NCBI GenBank assembly: GCA_034231615.1
Contig: CM067319.1
Span: 11,286,391-11,350,390, forward strand
Reading direction: 5' to 3'
Length of the DNA stretch: 64,000 bases
Source: Meghimatium bilineatum
Lineage: Eukaryota > Mollusca > Gastropoda > Stylommatophora > Philomycidae
Shown: positions 60,201 through 64,000 of the stretch, piece after piece
Layout of the letters: every line of letters starts with the position of its first letter
Position numbering within the stretch: the first letter of the stretch is position 1
The notes under the pieces: model-generated
Databases searched by the model: none
The model's input: the letters and a program-made list of their open reading frames with translations, nothing else
What the model was told of the DNA's origin: nothing
Translations under genes and position numbers: made by a program

Positions 60201-62396
60201 CATATTTGATGATTGTGGCCAGGTTGATAGCTGTAAAAAGTCATGCAACTTTGAGCATGTGTATCATTCATATTGATGACCAGTGTGCTGTACAAGAAAT
60301 GCTCATTAACAGATTGCGACATGTGACTAGTCTTCTAGTAATATGCATGTATAATGTTCAGTGGAATTGGTAAAAACACTGAATGCATTAGCTACCATTG
60401 ATGAAGTTGAATGTGTTGGGCCATGACCATAGGCAATAGAAATCATCTTTGCTAATTGGAAAACAACCTTCTAAAATTAATCATTTTACTTTTCCCAGCA
60501 AATTCATTGGCTGTCAACACAAAGTATAAAAATAATGACCAAGGAAAATCACAGGAAAAACCAAATGAGTCATTTTAGAAAGCTCTTTTTCCATTAGCTG
60601 GGGTCTCATATTGTCAATGATCTCAGTCTTGGCCCAATAAAATGAATGATGACACAATGCATATTCATTCTCTGGACTATAATCCTTCTAGAAATCCAGT
60701 AGGACAATTGTCCTGCAATGATAGAGTTCCAGTTGGAATTTGTGAACAAGCATCTAAAAAAGATCATATGTTGTTTTGATGGTTTTTTTTGCAGTGAAAT
60801 ATTTTAAGTAATTGGTGGAGTGCAGCAGACCTGAGTTCAAGTTGTTTTAGTTATATTGATGATGCAGAATCAAGGGTTATTCTCAGGGCGTAGCCAAAGT
60901 GACATGTTTAATTATAGAATGCTAACAGATACTACACCTGTTTCTATGACACCCAGACCCAGTCTGTCACATTCCCCAAAACCACCTTCACCATTGAAGA
61001 AAGTTTCAATGTGTGTCCCGAAATGTCATCTATGCCATCATCTGCAAGATTTGCACGATGACGTACATAGGTGAAACTGGAAGTGGCTTGCAGACCAATT
61101 CTGCAAACATCTGTACAGCATCAAAACCATTTGGGATCTCTTGCTGTCAACCACTTCAACGGCACTGCCATCAGGGCTTCCAGGATATTCACGTGACTGC
61201 CATTAAGTCGTGCTACTCTGATGGCAGGATCTGTCACGTGTTTGAGAACCACTATGTATATATATAAATAAATTTGGCATGATTTAACCTTTAGGGATCA
61301 ATGCCTGCCAAGCATATGGATAATATGTTGTTCCATCATTTTTCTGCTGGTCTCTTTTCACATGTATTTGGGTGAGTTCTCTATATTTCCTTTTTGTGTT
61401 ATTTCACCTCTGACCTAGTTCAACCCTTCTGGGTTATCTCTACATTTAACTCTACCATGTGAATGTCAATACTGTTATTCTTGATCGTCATTTATTGTTG
61501 TACATATAGTCTTGATAAAGGCATTTTAGTCGAAATGCCGATTTGTCTGTGTTATTATGTCTGTTTCCAGTGATTACTAAAACTTCATTAACCTGTTTCA
61601 AAGCTTAGCCCTTTGGATTTCAGTTTTACTGCAGTAATTACATATTAATTATAGAAGGCAGATGCTGGATTTGAATTGGTAGTTTCTCAGAGGGGATACA
61701 TACAACATTTTAAGAACTGCTATGCCACAGTCCCTCCAACAGAGATAGTCAACCTGTTTTTGGTCTGCAGGCCTCTTGCAGTTACCAAGCTGGTCATGGA
61801 ACAATAGAAAAAAATCCACTATAAACATATAACATGCAGAATTCTTATAAACACAGTATAAACATATAACATCCAGAGTTTTTAGAAACACAATATAAAC
61901 ATACAACATCCAGAATTCTTAGAAACACAATATAAACATATAATATGCAGAATTCTTGAAAACACAATATAAGCATATAACATGCAGAATTCTTGGAAAC
62001 ACAAATTAAACATATAACATCTAGAATTCTTGGAAACACAATCTTTTTGTGAGCTAGCCTGCAAGTTAATGTGGTTGCTAGCAACCTCGCATATACTAAA
62101 GACAAGAAAGTTTTATTTGCCCCTCATCTTTTAAGTTTTCATTGTAGCATAGTCTTCAGCAGTTTCATACTTTTTTTAACAACATTTATTTACACTAACA
62201 TGTTCTATTTATTTTGTAAACAGAGTTATGCATCTTGTAAGAGACAAATTTAAGCCTCAAGTAATTGTTATGCAGTGTGGGGCTGATGGTTTATCCGCAG
62301 ATACAATGGCCTCTTTCAACCTCACCCACTTGGGAATAGCCAGGTGTGTTGGTTTCATGCTGTCATGGAACTTACCTACCTTGTTGTTGGGAGGAG
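41412..62396 (+). CDS. HDAC8: HDAC8-like class I histone deacetylase; eight coding exons, 3' end beyond window
   Basis: A Zn-dependent lysine deacetylase; in animals HDAC8 deacetylates SMC3 and other nuclear targets. Joined exons give 544 codons plus one base. Residues 1-247 are a Ser/Asp/Glu-rich extension absent from the 377-residue human protein. The HDAC domain begins near [20 protein letters not shown]. Conserved sites: YDC 341-343 (human Y100-D101-C102), GWHH 381-384 (H142/H143), GFC 392-394 (F152/C153), DIDLHHGD 417-424 with metal ligands D419 and H421 (D178, H180), and GAD with D508 (D267). The sequence stops at LLLGGG, so the catalytic Tyr (human Y306) and the C-terminus lie right of the window. 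All introns are GT-AG and phases agree. SGFFPG and GIGKG support HDAC8 over HDAC1/3. No in-frame stop seen. The assignment is from memory of the family. Confidence 0.95.
42280..42625. repeat. Tandem repeat, about 45-bp unit with 33-bp variants
   Basis: Units aaactaacccactatgagag + taagatgataaacagccact + ta. Some lack the acagccac part. Just downstream of HDAC8 exon 1. Confidence 0.9.
42665..43830 (-). mobile_element. LINE RT C-terminus and RNase H remnant in HDAC8 intron 1
   Basis: The minus strand in order: [56 protein letters not shown], then [20 protein letters not shown] and [15 protein letters not shown]. The RNase H part reads IIIYTDGSV and [14 protein letters not shown]. The ATG-started frames are separated by shifts and stops. 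I/Jockey-type element, inactive. Confidence 0.85.
43831..44099. repeat. Dispersed repeat D
   Basis: atcaataaacccataaccct...taggggtaccacattggatg matches 50665-50770 (ccattcataaatccgtaacc...gggatactacattggatgtg). Also gtatgtccaca...tactgccaatcatttctt repeats 42705-42770. Origin unknown; may belong to LINE 3' regions. Confidence 0.55.
44100..44334 (-). mobile_element. LINE 3' part downstream of the amplified motif
   Basis: The minus strand after the array reads [10 protein letters not shown], then [18 protein letters not shown], a LINE tail in broken frames. Confidence 0.6.
44335..45140. repeat. Minisatellite, 30-bp unit, about 26 copies, amplified from a LINE coding segment
   Basis: Unit aatgtgtccaaagaatgtgg + aatacctcat, with 33-bp variants carrying cttctcat. 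On the minus strand each unit encodes [10 protein letters not shown], recalling the FFGHIMRR motif of LINE ORF2 C-termini. LINE sequence lies on both sides in matching orientation. Frames stay open on both strands for up to 305 codons without being genes. Confidence 0.92.
45141..45340 (-). mobile_element. LINE part upstream of the amplified motif
   Basis: The minus frame reads [20 protein letters not shown] then [20 protein letters not shown], the thumb region preceding FGHIMRR in LINE ORF2. Confidence 0.65.
45341..46139. other. HDAC8 intron 1, unannotated stretch
   Basis: Contains a large inverted repeat at about 45488-45588: gaatgaggtaagagcaatac / catgattccttgacttatga and complements (arms near 45490-45535 and 45545-45590), able to form a hairpin. 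No gene seen. Confidence 0.6.
46140..46520 (-). mobile_element. LINE 3' fragment (same family as 8103 and 56460)
   Basis: Shares tgtcccttgtttgcattgcg, gttctgtggagatgtccgtc and acatagtctgcctctgtctt with 8103-8254 and 56460-56880. Confidence 0.7.
46560..46960 (-). repeat. Dispersed repeat, inverse partner of 15132-15530
   Basis: The minus strand carries ctcaaaggcatgcttatgtt, tggatgcatgtttagttccc and gtagcatacacttctggac, resembling 15385-15520. Possibly a decayed DNA transposon. Confidence 0.5.
47041..47380 (+). mobile_element. TIR element family T, copy 3 (340 bp), in HDAC8 intron 1
   Basis: Ends gatcaactcttcactgt and, inverted, acagtgaacagttgatc (16 of 17 matching). Internal tataaatagcacaca, atgccttttcaattaatata and agaacaaaggtcacagtgaa match copy 2. 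Confidence 0.85.
47143..47150. promoter_or_regulatory. CRE-like palindrome TGACGTCA in element T copy 3
   Basis: Lies at the second of two related positions of the element (copy 2 has tgacatcac there), while its first position has decayed to cgacgcca. No functional evidence. Confidence 0.45.
47425..47587 (+). repeat. Dispersed SINE-like repeat A, short form
   Basis: Reads gctgaagacggatgtgtcga, aaataaaacagcaacacagc, cattctctggactacatcct, then ggtttgagaatgaatgctga and (aga)n. Same form as the 28618 insertion. Confidence 0.85.
47600..47912. mobile_element. Pogo-like MITE remnant split by repeat C
   Basis: gtttatactgtatatagcaa, ttggtcctgaccaagtt and gttataatgagatttgactg are colinear with the MITE at 6363-6536. 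The 5' end is missing. Confidence 0.7.
47676..47883 (-). mobile_element. SINE-like repeat C with 9-bp target duplication
   Basis: Direct repeat gaccaagtt (47667-47675 and 47884-47892). The minus strand starts ccctatccaggccaactcct, carries gtggcttagtccaacc and gctggaaactaagattggtc, and is a clear relative of 25665-25923. Confidence 0.85.
48050..48212. repeat. Minisatellite, 26-bp unit, 6 copies
   Basis: Unit actatagttgccagccctgt + gacagg, almost without variation, so recently expanded. Confidence 0.95.
48415..48467 (+). CDS. HDAC8: HDAC8 exon 2
   Basis: Acceptor tttcag before 48415, donor GTAAGT after 48467; 53 nt. Encodes [17 protein letters not shown] (273-289), matching human ASMVHSLIEAYALHKQM. 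Human Ser39, the PKA site, corresponds to Glu274. Confidence 0.95.
48515..48760 (+). repeat. Dispersed SINE-like repeat A, long form, about 245 bp
   Basis: Carries cactgttacctgccaggcat, gtcataagaggtgactaagg, agaggatcaaagtgaccca, cattccattctctggattat and agaagtttgagaatgaacaa. Lies about 50 bp downstream of HDAC8 exon 2. Confidence 0.85.
49025..49262. repeat. Degenerate tandem repeat, about 15-30 bp units, abutting HDAC8 exon 3
   Basis: Units of tatatttaattattgtatat + gtagctactt and tatgtttagttcctatat. It forms the pyrimidine/T-rich region that runs into the exon 3 acceptor. Confidence 0.85.
49282..49430 (+). CDS. HDAC8: HDAC8 exon 3
   Basis: Acceptor ttaccag before 49282, donor GTATGT after 49430; 149 nt. 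Encodes [20 protein letters not shown] then ITFLQSV and an acidic Ser-rich loop ([19 protein letters not shown]), longer than the human loop by about seven residues. Confidence 0.95.
49431..50319. other. HDAC8 intron 3, unannotated stretch
   Basis: A small triple repeat cagttttattacaatct occurs near 49985-50020. Otherwise nothing recognised. Confidence 0.5.
50320..50620 (+). mobile_element. LINE 3' end, related to 1880-2215
   Basis: Shares aacagtgcaggagag-type frame, cgaactgttcaaggacattt, gcttattagccacctacaaa, then ttcaatgtaacaaatgctca and (cat)n. The segment ccatcatgggtgtggtcat is triplicated locally at 50400-50462. Confidence 0.75.
50876..51090. repeat. Minisatellite, 43-bp unit, exactly 5 copies
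   Basis: Unit gagatggacactcacttcag + atacagaagaaggattcaga + tat; nearly identical copies. Confidence 0.95.
51180..51475 (+). mobile_element. LINE ORF2 C-terminal fragment
   Basis: Broken frames read [37 protein letters not shown], then [11 protein letters not shown], the pattern of a LINE tail. Ends with (tta)n. Confidence 0.7.
51533..51674 (+). CDS. HDAC8: HDAC8 exon 4 (active-site HH)
   Basis: Acceptor attcag before 51533, donor GTATAA after 51674; 142 nt. Encodes [40 protein letters not shown] and GWHHAK (341-386), with the catalytic His pair and the substrate-binding Asp of the YDC motif. Confidence 0.96.
51895..52228. repeat. Minisatellite, 56-bp unit, about 6 copies
   Basis: Unit atggcttcagtacgaggagg + ggtttctccttttaaagtga + catgtttttcatatat. 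The first unit differs (aggagaaagtgtcacc). Confidence 0.95.
52350..53680 (+). mobile_element. LINE RT C-terminus plus RNase H plus Cys/His tail, degenerate
   Basis: In order: [60 protein letters not shown], then [20 protein letters not shown] (RNase H end), [34 protein letters not shown] and [10 protein letters not shown]. Matches I/Jockey-group ORF2 after the RT thumb. Several shifts, inactive. Confidence 0.85.
53690..53830. repeat. Tandem duplication of about 65 bp
   Basis: cataacttgtgttggttatt through atgccagtcagatgtttcat occurs twice with one difference (aag/aaa). Confidence 0.9.
53960..54340 (+). mobile_element. LINE ORF2 C-terminus
   Basis: Reads [60 protein letters not shown] and [10 protein letters not shown] with only one stop. 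Flanked by gaaattatgatagttgtcta repeats on both sides (about 53930 and 54357), possibly a target duplication expanded in tandem. Confidence 0.85.
54480..54630 (-). repeat. Repeat A, short form, inverse orientation
   Basis: cattctcaaactcccgcatg, tagtccagagaattaaaatg, ttttatttgcggcaatgggc, cccatcttcggcaga. Faces a plus-oriented long copy directly downstream. Confidence 0.85.
54655..54885 (+). repeat. Repeat A, long form
   Basis: cactgttacctgctacgaag, gtcataaagaggcgaggg, gatgtgtcagacagaaaggc, aaaacattccattttctgga, gataagtttgagagtg. Together with 54480-54630 it forms an inverted pair close to HDAC8 exon 5. Confidence 0.85.
54921..55033 (+). CDS. HDAC8: HDAC8 exon 5 (Zn ligands)
   Basis: Acceptor tttcag before 54921, donor GTATGA after 55033; 113 nt. 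Encodes [37 protein letters not shown] (388-424). Contains metal ligands D419 and H421. Confidence 0.97.
55080..55515 (+). mobile_element. LINE RT fragment
   Basis: Reads [60 protein letters not shown] (RT palm-thumb: FKYLG, then YECQTWT for YGCETWT). One frameshift near 55310. Confidence 0.8.
55783..55895 (-). mobile_element. tRNA-like SINE piece, left arm
   Basis: Flank tacaagtaaatttaagtagg through aaaattcttg, followed by a segment whose minus strand reads gcaatagttgctaggcgatt...ctggttcaattcccgttagt (box B ggttcaattcc). The same flank recurs in direct orientation at 56161, where the tRNA-like segment is inverted. Confidence 0.65.
56161..56295 (+). mobile_element. tRNA-like SINE piece, right arm (segment inverted)
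   Basis: Same flank as 55791 in direct orientation, then gcaatagttgctaggtgatt, ggtgccgttgaacggactgg and ttcaattcccgttagtctca on the plus strand, ending caagaatttatataagttat. With the left arm it forms a roughly 65-bp inverted repeat about 330 bp apart. Confidence 0.7.
56460..56880 (-). mobile_element. LINE 3' fragment (same family as 8103 and 46140)
   Basis: cccttgtttgccttgtatcg, gttctctggagatggccttc, acatggtctgcctctggctt, then catagccatttgtggcatgc shared with 46140-46520. Confidence 0.75.
57178..57255 (+). CDS. HDAC8: HDAC8 exon 6
   Basis: Acceptor atacag before 57178, donor GTAGGT after 57255; 78 nt. Encodes [20 protein letters not shown] then SGFFP (426-450). Confidence 0.96.
57256..59030. 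other. HDAC8 intron 6, mostly unannotated
   Basis: A partial, degenerate repeat A (minus) lies near 58480-58560 (cctcttacaatgggcctgga). Otherwise no gene or clear element. The minus-strand ORF at 57699-58028 has no recognised domain. Confidence 0.5.
59037..59056. repeat. Poly-C run of about 20
   Basis: Homopolymer. Length may be unreliable in assemblies. Confidence 0.9.
59215..59660 (+). mobile_element. LINE ORF2 C-terminal fragment
   Basis: Reads [17 protein letters not shown], then [32 protein letters not shown] and [11 protein letters not shown] in shifting frames; tail ends near cataacacacataggatgac. Confidence 0.8.
60050..60158 (+). CDS. HDAC8: HDAC8 exon 7
   Basis: Acceptor ttcacag before 60050, donor GTCAGC after 60158 (weak but GT); 109 nt. 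Encodes [20 protein letters not shown] then [15 protein letters not shown] (452-486). Confidence 0.95.
60159..60640. other. HDAC8 intron 7, proximal part
   Basis: Nothing recognised. Confidence 0.5.
60641..60760 (+). repeat. Repeat A, short form, diverged
   Basis: aatgatgacacaatgcatat, cattctctggactataatcc, ctagaaatccagtaggacaa, then ggaatttgtgaacaagcatc. Confidence 0.7.
60950..61270 (+). mobile_element. Penelope-like element: GIY-YIG endonuclease domain remnant
   Basis: The frame reads [20 protein letters not shown], then ALQ-type and [20 protein letters not shown] with [18 protein letters not shown]...YIGETG is the GIY-YIG core found at the C-terminus of many Penelope-like retroelements. 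The middle (61085-61150) is shifted, since the ORF loses the usual REH motif. No reverse transcriptase was found upstream in the window. Confidence 0.75.
61500..61605 (+). mobile_element. Penelope-like 3' tail with hammerhead-like motif
   Basis: Reads cttgataaaggcattttagt, cgaaatgccgatttgtctgt, gttattatgt, ccagtgattactaaaacttc and cctgtttcaaagc. Located about 230 bp 3' of the GIY-YIG remnant in the same orientation, as in complete elements. The core CTTGATAA...CGAAAT departs from the active CTGATGA...GAAAC consensus. Confidence 0.75.
61650..61740 (-). mobile_element. tRNA-derived SINE head
   Basis: The minus strand has box A-like tggcatagcagttctta and box B-like caattcaaatccagc with tRNA-like spacing. 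No body shared with SINE B. Confidence 0.6.
61815..62045. repeat. Minisatellite, about 37-bp unit, 6 copies
   Basis: Unit agaattcttggaaacacaat + ataaacatataacatgc. Lies about 180 bp before HDAC8 exon 8. Confidence 0.93.
62224..62396 (+). CDS. HDAC8: HDAC8 exon 8 (last exon in window)
   Basis: Acceptor gtaaacag before 62224, donor GTAAGT after 62396; 173 nt. Encodes [40 protein letters not shown] then [17 protein letters not shown], with the Zn ligand Asp508 in GAD. Ends within the Gly-rich loop just before the catalytic Tyr, whose exon is not in the window. Confidence 0.96.
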
Positions 62397-62447
62397 GTAA
62401 GTGAATATTGACCTCTAATTTCCCAGACTACAGTTACTGTTATGTTA

Positions 62448-62705
62448 TGTTATGTTCCTCCAGGGCCATAGGCAGCGCATAGGGCAGAAACCATAGCTTT
62501 CCATTTCTGCGTTTGTGTTGCCAGGTCTTTCAATTCTTGTGTGTTGTTTAGGTTCATTGACGTGCCTTCTCTATTAATGGTTCTTCGTATAGTTTCTCTA
62601 GGTCTCCCTCTTCTTCTTATTCCGGGTGGCACCCAATATAGTGACTGCTGGGGAATTCTTAGGCTGTTCATTCTGAGAACATGGCCGATGTAAGTCCAAC
62701 GCCTT
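62448..62705 (-). mobile_element. LINE C-terminal fragment (same family as 1080-1345)
   Basis: The minus frame reads MNSLRIPQQSLYWVPPGIRR, RGRPRETIRRTINREGTSMN, LKDLATQTQKWKAMVSALCA. Open throughout, so relatively young. Confidence 0.85.
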
Positions 62706-62934
62706 TATCTAATGAAGGAAGATAGATTTGGAACTCTCTCATTGCAGGACAATTGTCCTACTGGATATCTCATCACAATTACTGCTGAATGAATATTAAT
62801 TACAAGTTTCCCAAACTTAAATAAGTACAAAGATTGTATGCTAATGGGATAGGCATATACAGACGTTAATATGGAGTTATGGGAACAGGATCTCATGTAT
62901 TGTGTTGAATTGAGAAGAAAGACAATGTTGAAAG

Positions 62935-63665
62935 ATCATCCTGACTGCAATCGAACTGTCAGTTCATGAGTACTTAAATCTCCTCCTCAAGATATCCCTC
63001 AGTGTGTAGGTACTGGCTACACCCATTCTTGTTTGTGAGTCTCCTCTGGTTACCTACGTAGTGTTTTTGTTTAGCCACACCCCTCTTGACATGATGTTCA
63101 TGTAGTCTGCTCAAGATTGCAGATTCACAAGCATTTGTTGCATCAGTCACTCATCCTATCGCACTAAGAGCATCAGATTAGTCCATTACTTGTCATGTCT
63201 CCATGGTAGCTGTAACAGCAAGCCTGTTAGTGCGTTCATTTCCTCAGACATCGACATGTCCAGGCACAAAAATGAGGTTGATTCTTGTCAGATTAGATCG
63301 ATTCACCAACTCCAGCCACTACCTGCATGGTCAGTCATTTTCAATCTTAGAACGTTCATTGAGTCTCTGAAAATGCAAATGTGAGGGTAGTGATAAGATT
63401 TCAACTATGTCATTGCCCTGATTACTGCCACAATCTCCATCACCATGCTACATGGTCGCAGCAAAAATGCTGCTGTTGTCCCTCACAATTCTCTTTACAA
63501 CCTGTGCAGTAAATGTCTATGTGCTGGACACATTCTAAAAAACAGAACCATCAGTAGAAAGGAGAATGTAATAGCAGATAGTTCATGCACTGCACATTTG
63601 AGAAGACACAACAGCACAAGTAGTCCTGAGGTTTATTGTACAAACTATGGAAAACTGTAGCTCAG
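62935..63665 (-). mobile_element. LINE RNase H remnant, heavily decayed
   Basis: The minus strand contains STDGSV near 63555, a degenerate middle, then LVNRSNLTRINLIFVPGHVD and NERTNRLAVTAT. Same arrangement as 40500-41040 (FVPGHAGV, NERADRLVT). Confidence 0.7.
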
Positions 63666-64000
63666 GTTGGTCCTACTAGCTGCATCCACCATCCTCATGC
63701 ATCCACCAGCTGTCAGCACATCCGTCCACCCGTTTTTAAGCACTCTTCTAACAACAAAAAACACTATTGCTTTCTTAGTATTTCTTAGAAATATATACAG
63801 CTATTAATCTGGAGAACAGCAGAAATAAGGCTAGAAATAATCAAACTTTTCCCCTGTAGTTCATTTGGAAGGAGGCAGAAATATCAAACTGTAGTTAAAT
63901 TATTAGTTGTCTGTTCCAATCGTGCAAGTCAGGTTCAAATGGAAGACATGTCAATAAATTTCTTATGTATTGTGATTCTGATGATGAGGAATTCGTGGGA
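63666..64000. other. Right edge, HDAC8 intron 8
   Basis: No feature recognised and no HDAC8 exon (searched for a GYNLANTARCWT-like frame on the plus strand). Confidence 0.5.

Noticed and set aside
62400-64000. Further HDAC8 exon with the catalytic Tyr
   Set aside because: No plus-strand frame resembling the conserved Gly-Tyr-Asn and Ala-Arg-Cys-Trp block was found before the window ends.

Overview
The window is nuclear DNA of a multicellular invertebrate animal. It is AT-rich and intron-rich, with GT-AG splice sites, large introns, many tRNA-derived SINEs, decayed LINEs, Penelope-like fragments, non-autonomous DNA transposons and more than twenty minisatellite arrays. Exon sequences support a bilaterian with clear human orthologues. 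A marine lophotrochozoan such as a mollusc is my guess from the repeat mix, but the sequence does not prove it. I see no bacterial, phage, organelle or viral genes.

Two host genes can be reconstructed exon by exon, and they lie head to head. VTA1 (LIP5, a cofactor of the ESCRT-disassembly ATPase VPS4) is on the minus strand in seven coding exons from 35178 down to 10246. It is complete, at 321 codons against about 307 in human. HDAC8 (class I histone deacetylase) is on the plus strand, with eight coding exons from 41412 to 62396. Its C-terminal exon or exons, carrying the catalytic Tyr, lie beyond the right edge. The two start codons are about 6.2 kb apart. Nearly all other long ORFs are by-products of tandem repeats or LINE remains.

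Layout. 1-10.2 kb, downstream of VTA1: LINE 3' ends, a 37-bp array, SINEs, a small pogo-like MITE. 10.2-35.2 kb, VTA1: introns packed with minisatellites (69, 26, 44, 51, 23, 38 and 50 bp units) and nested transposons. 35.2-41.4 kb, intergenic: a TIR element carrying a CRE-like site, tandem Penelope/hammerhead-like copies, and a LINE split by a 1.35-kb insertion with a 14-bp target duplication. 41.4-62.4 kb, HDAC8: a 6.2-kb first intron with a LINE in which a 30-bp coding segment has been amplified about 26-fold, then further LINEs, SINEs and arrays. 62.4-64 kb: LINE remains inside the last visible HDAC8 intron.

The most interesting points are an HDAC8 with about 235 extra N-terminal residues containing a duplicated DPF-type motif, with Glu at the position of human PKA site Ser39; a set of insertions dated relative to each other by target-site duplications; a Penelope GIY-YIG remnant with dispersed hammerhead-like tails; and a TIR transposon family whose three copies all carry the palindrome TGACGTCA. 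I did not find a wholly new gene system.
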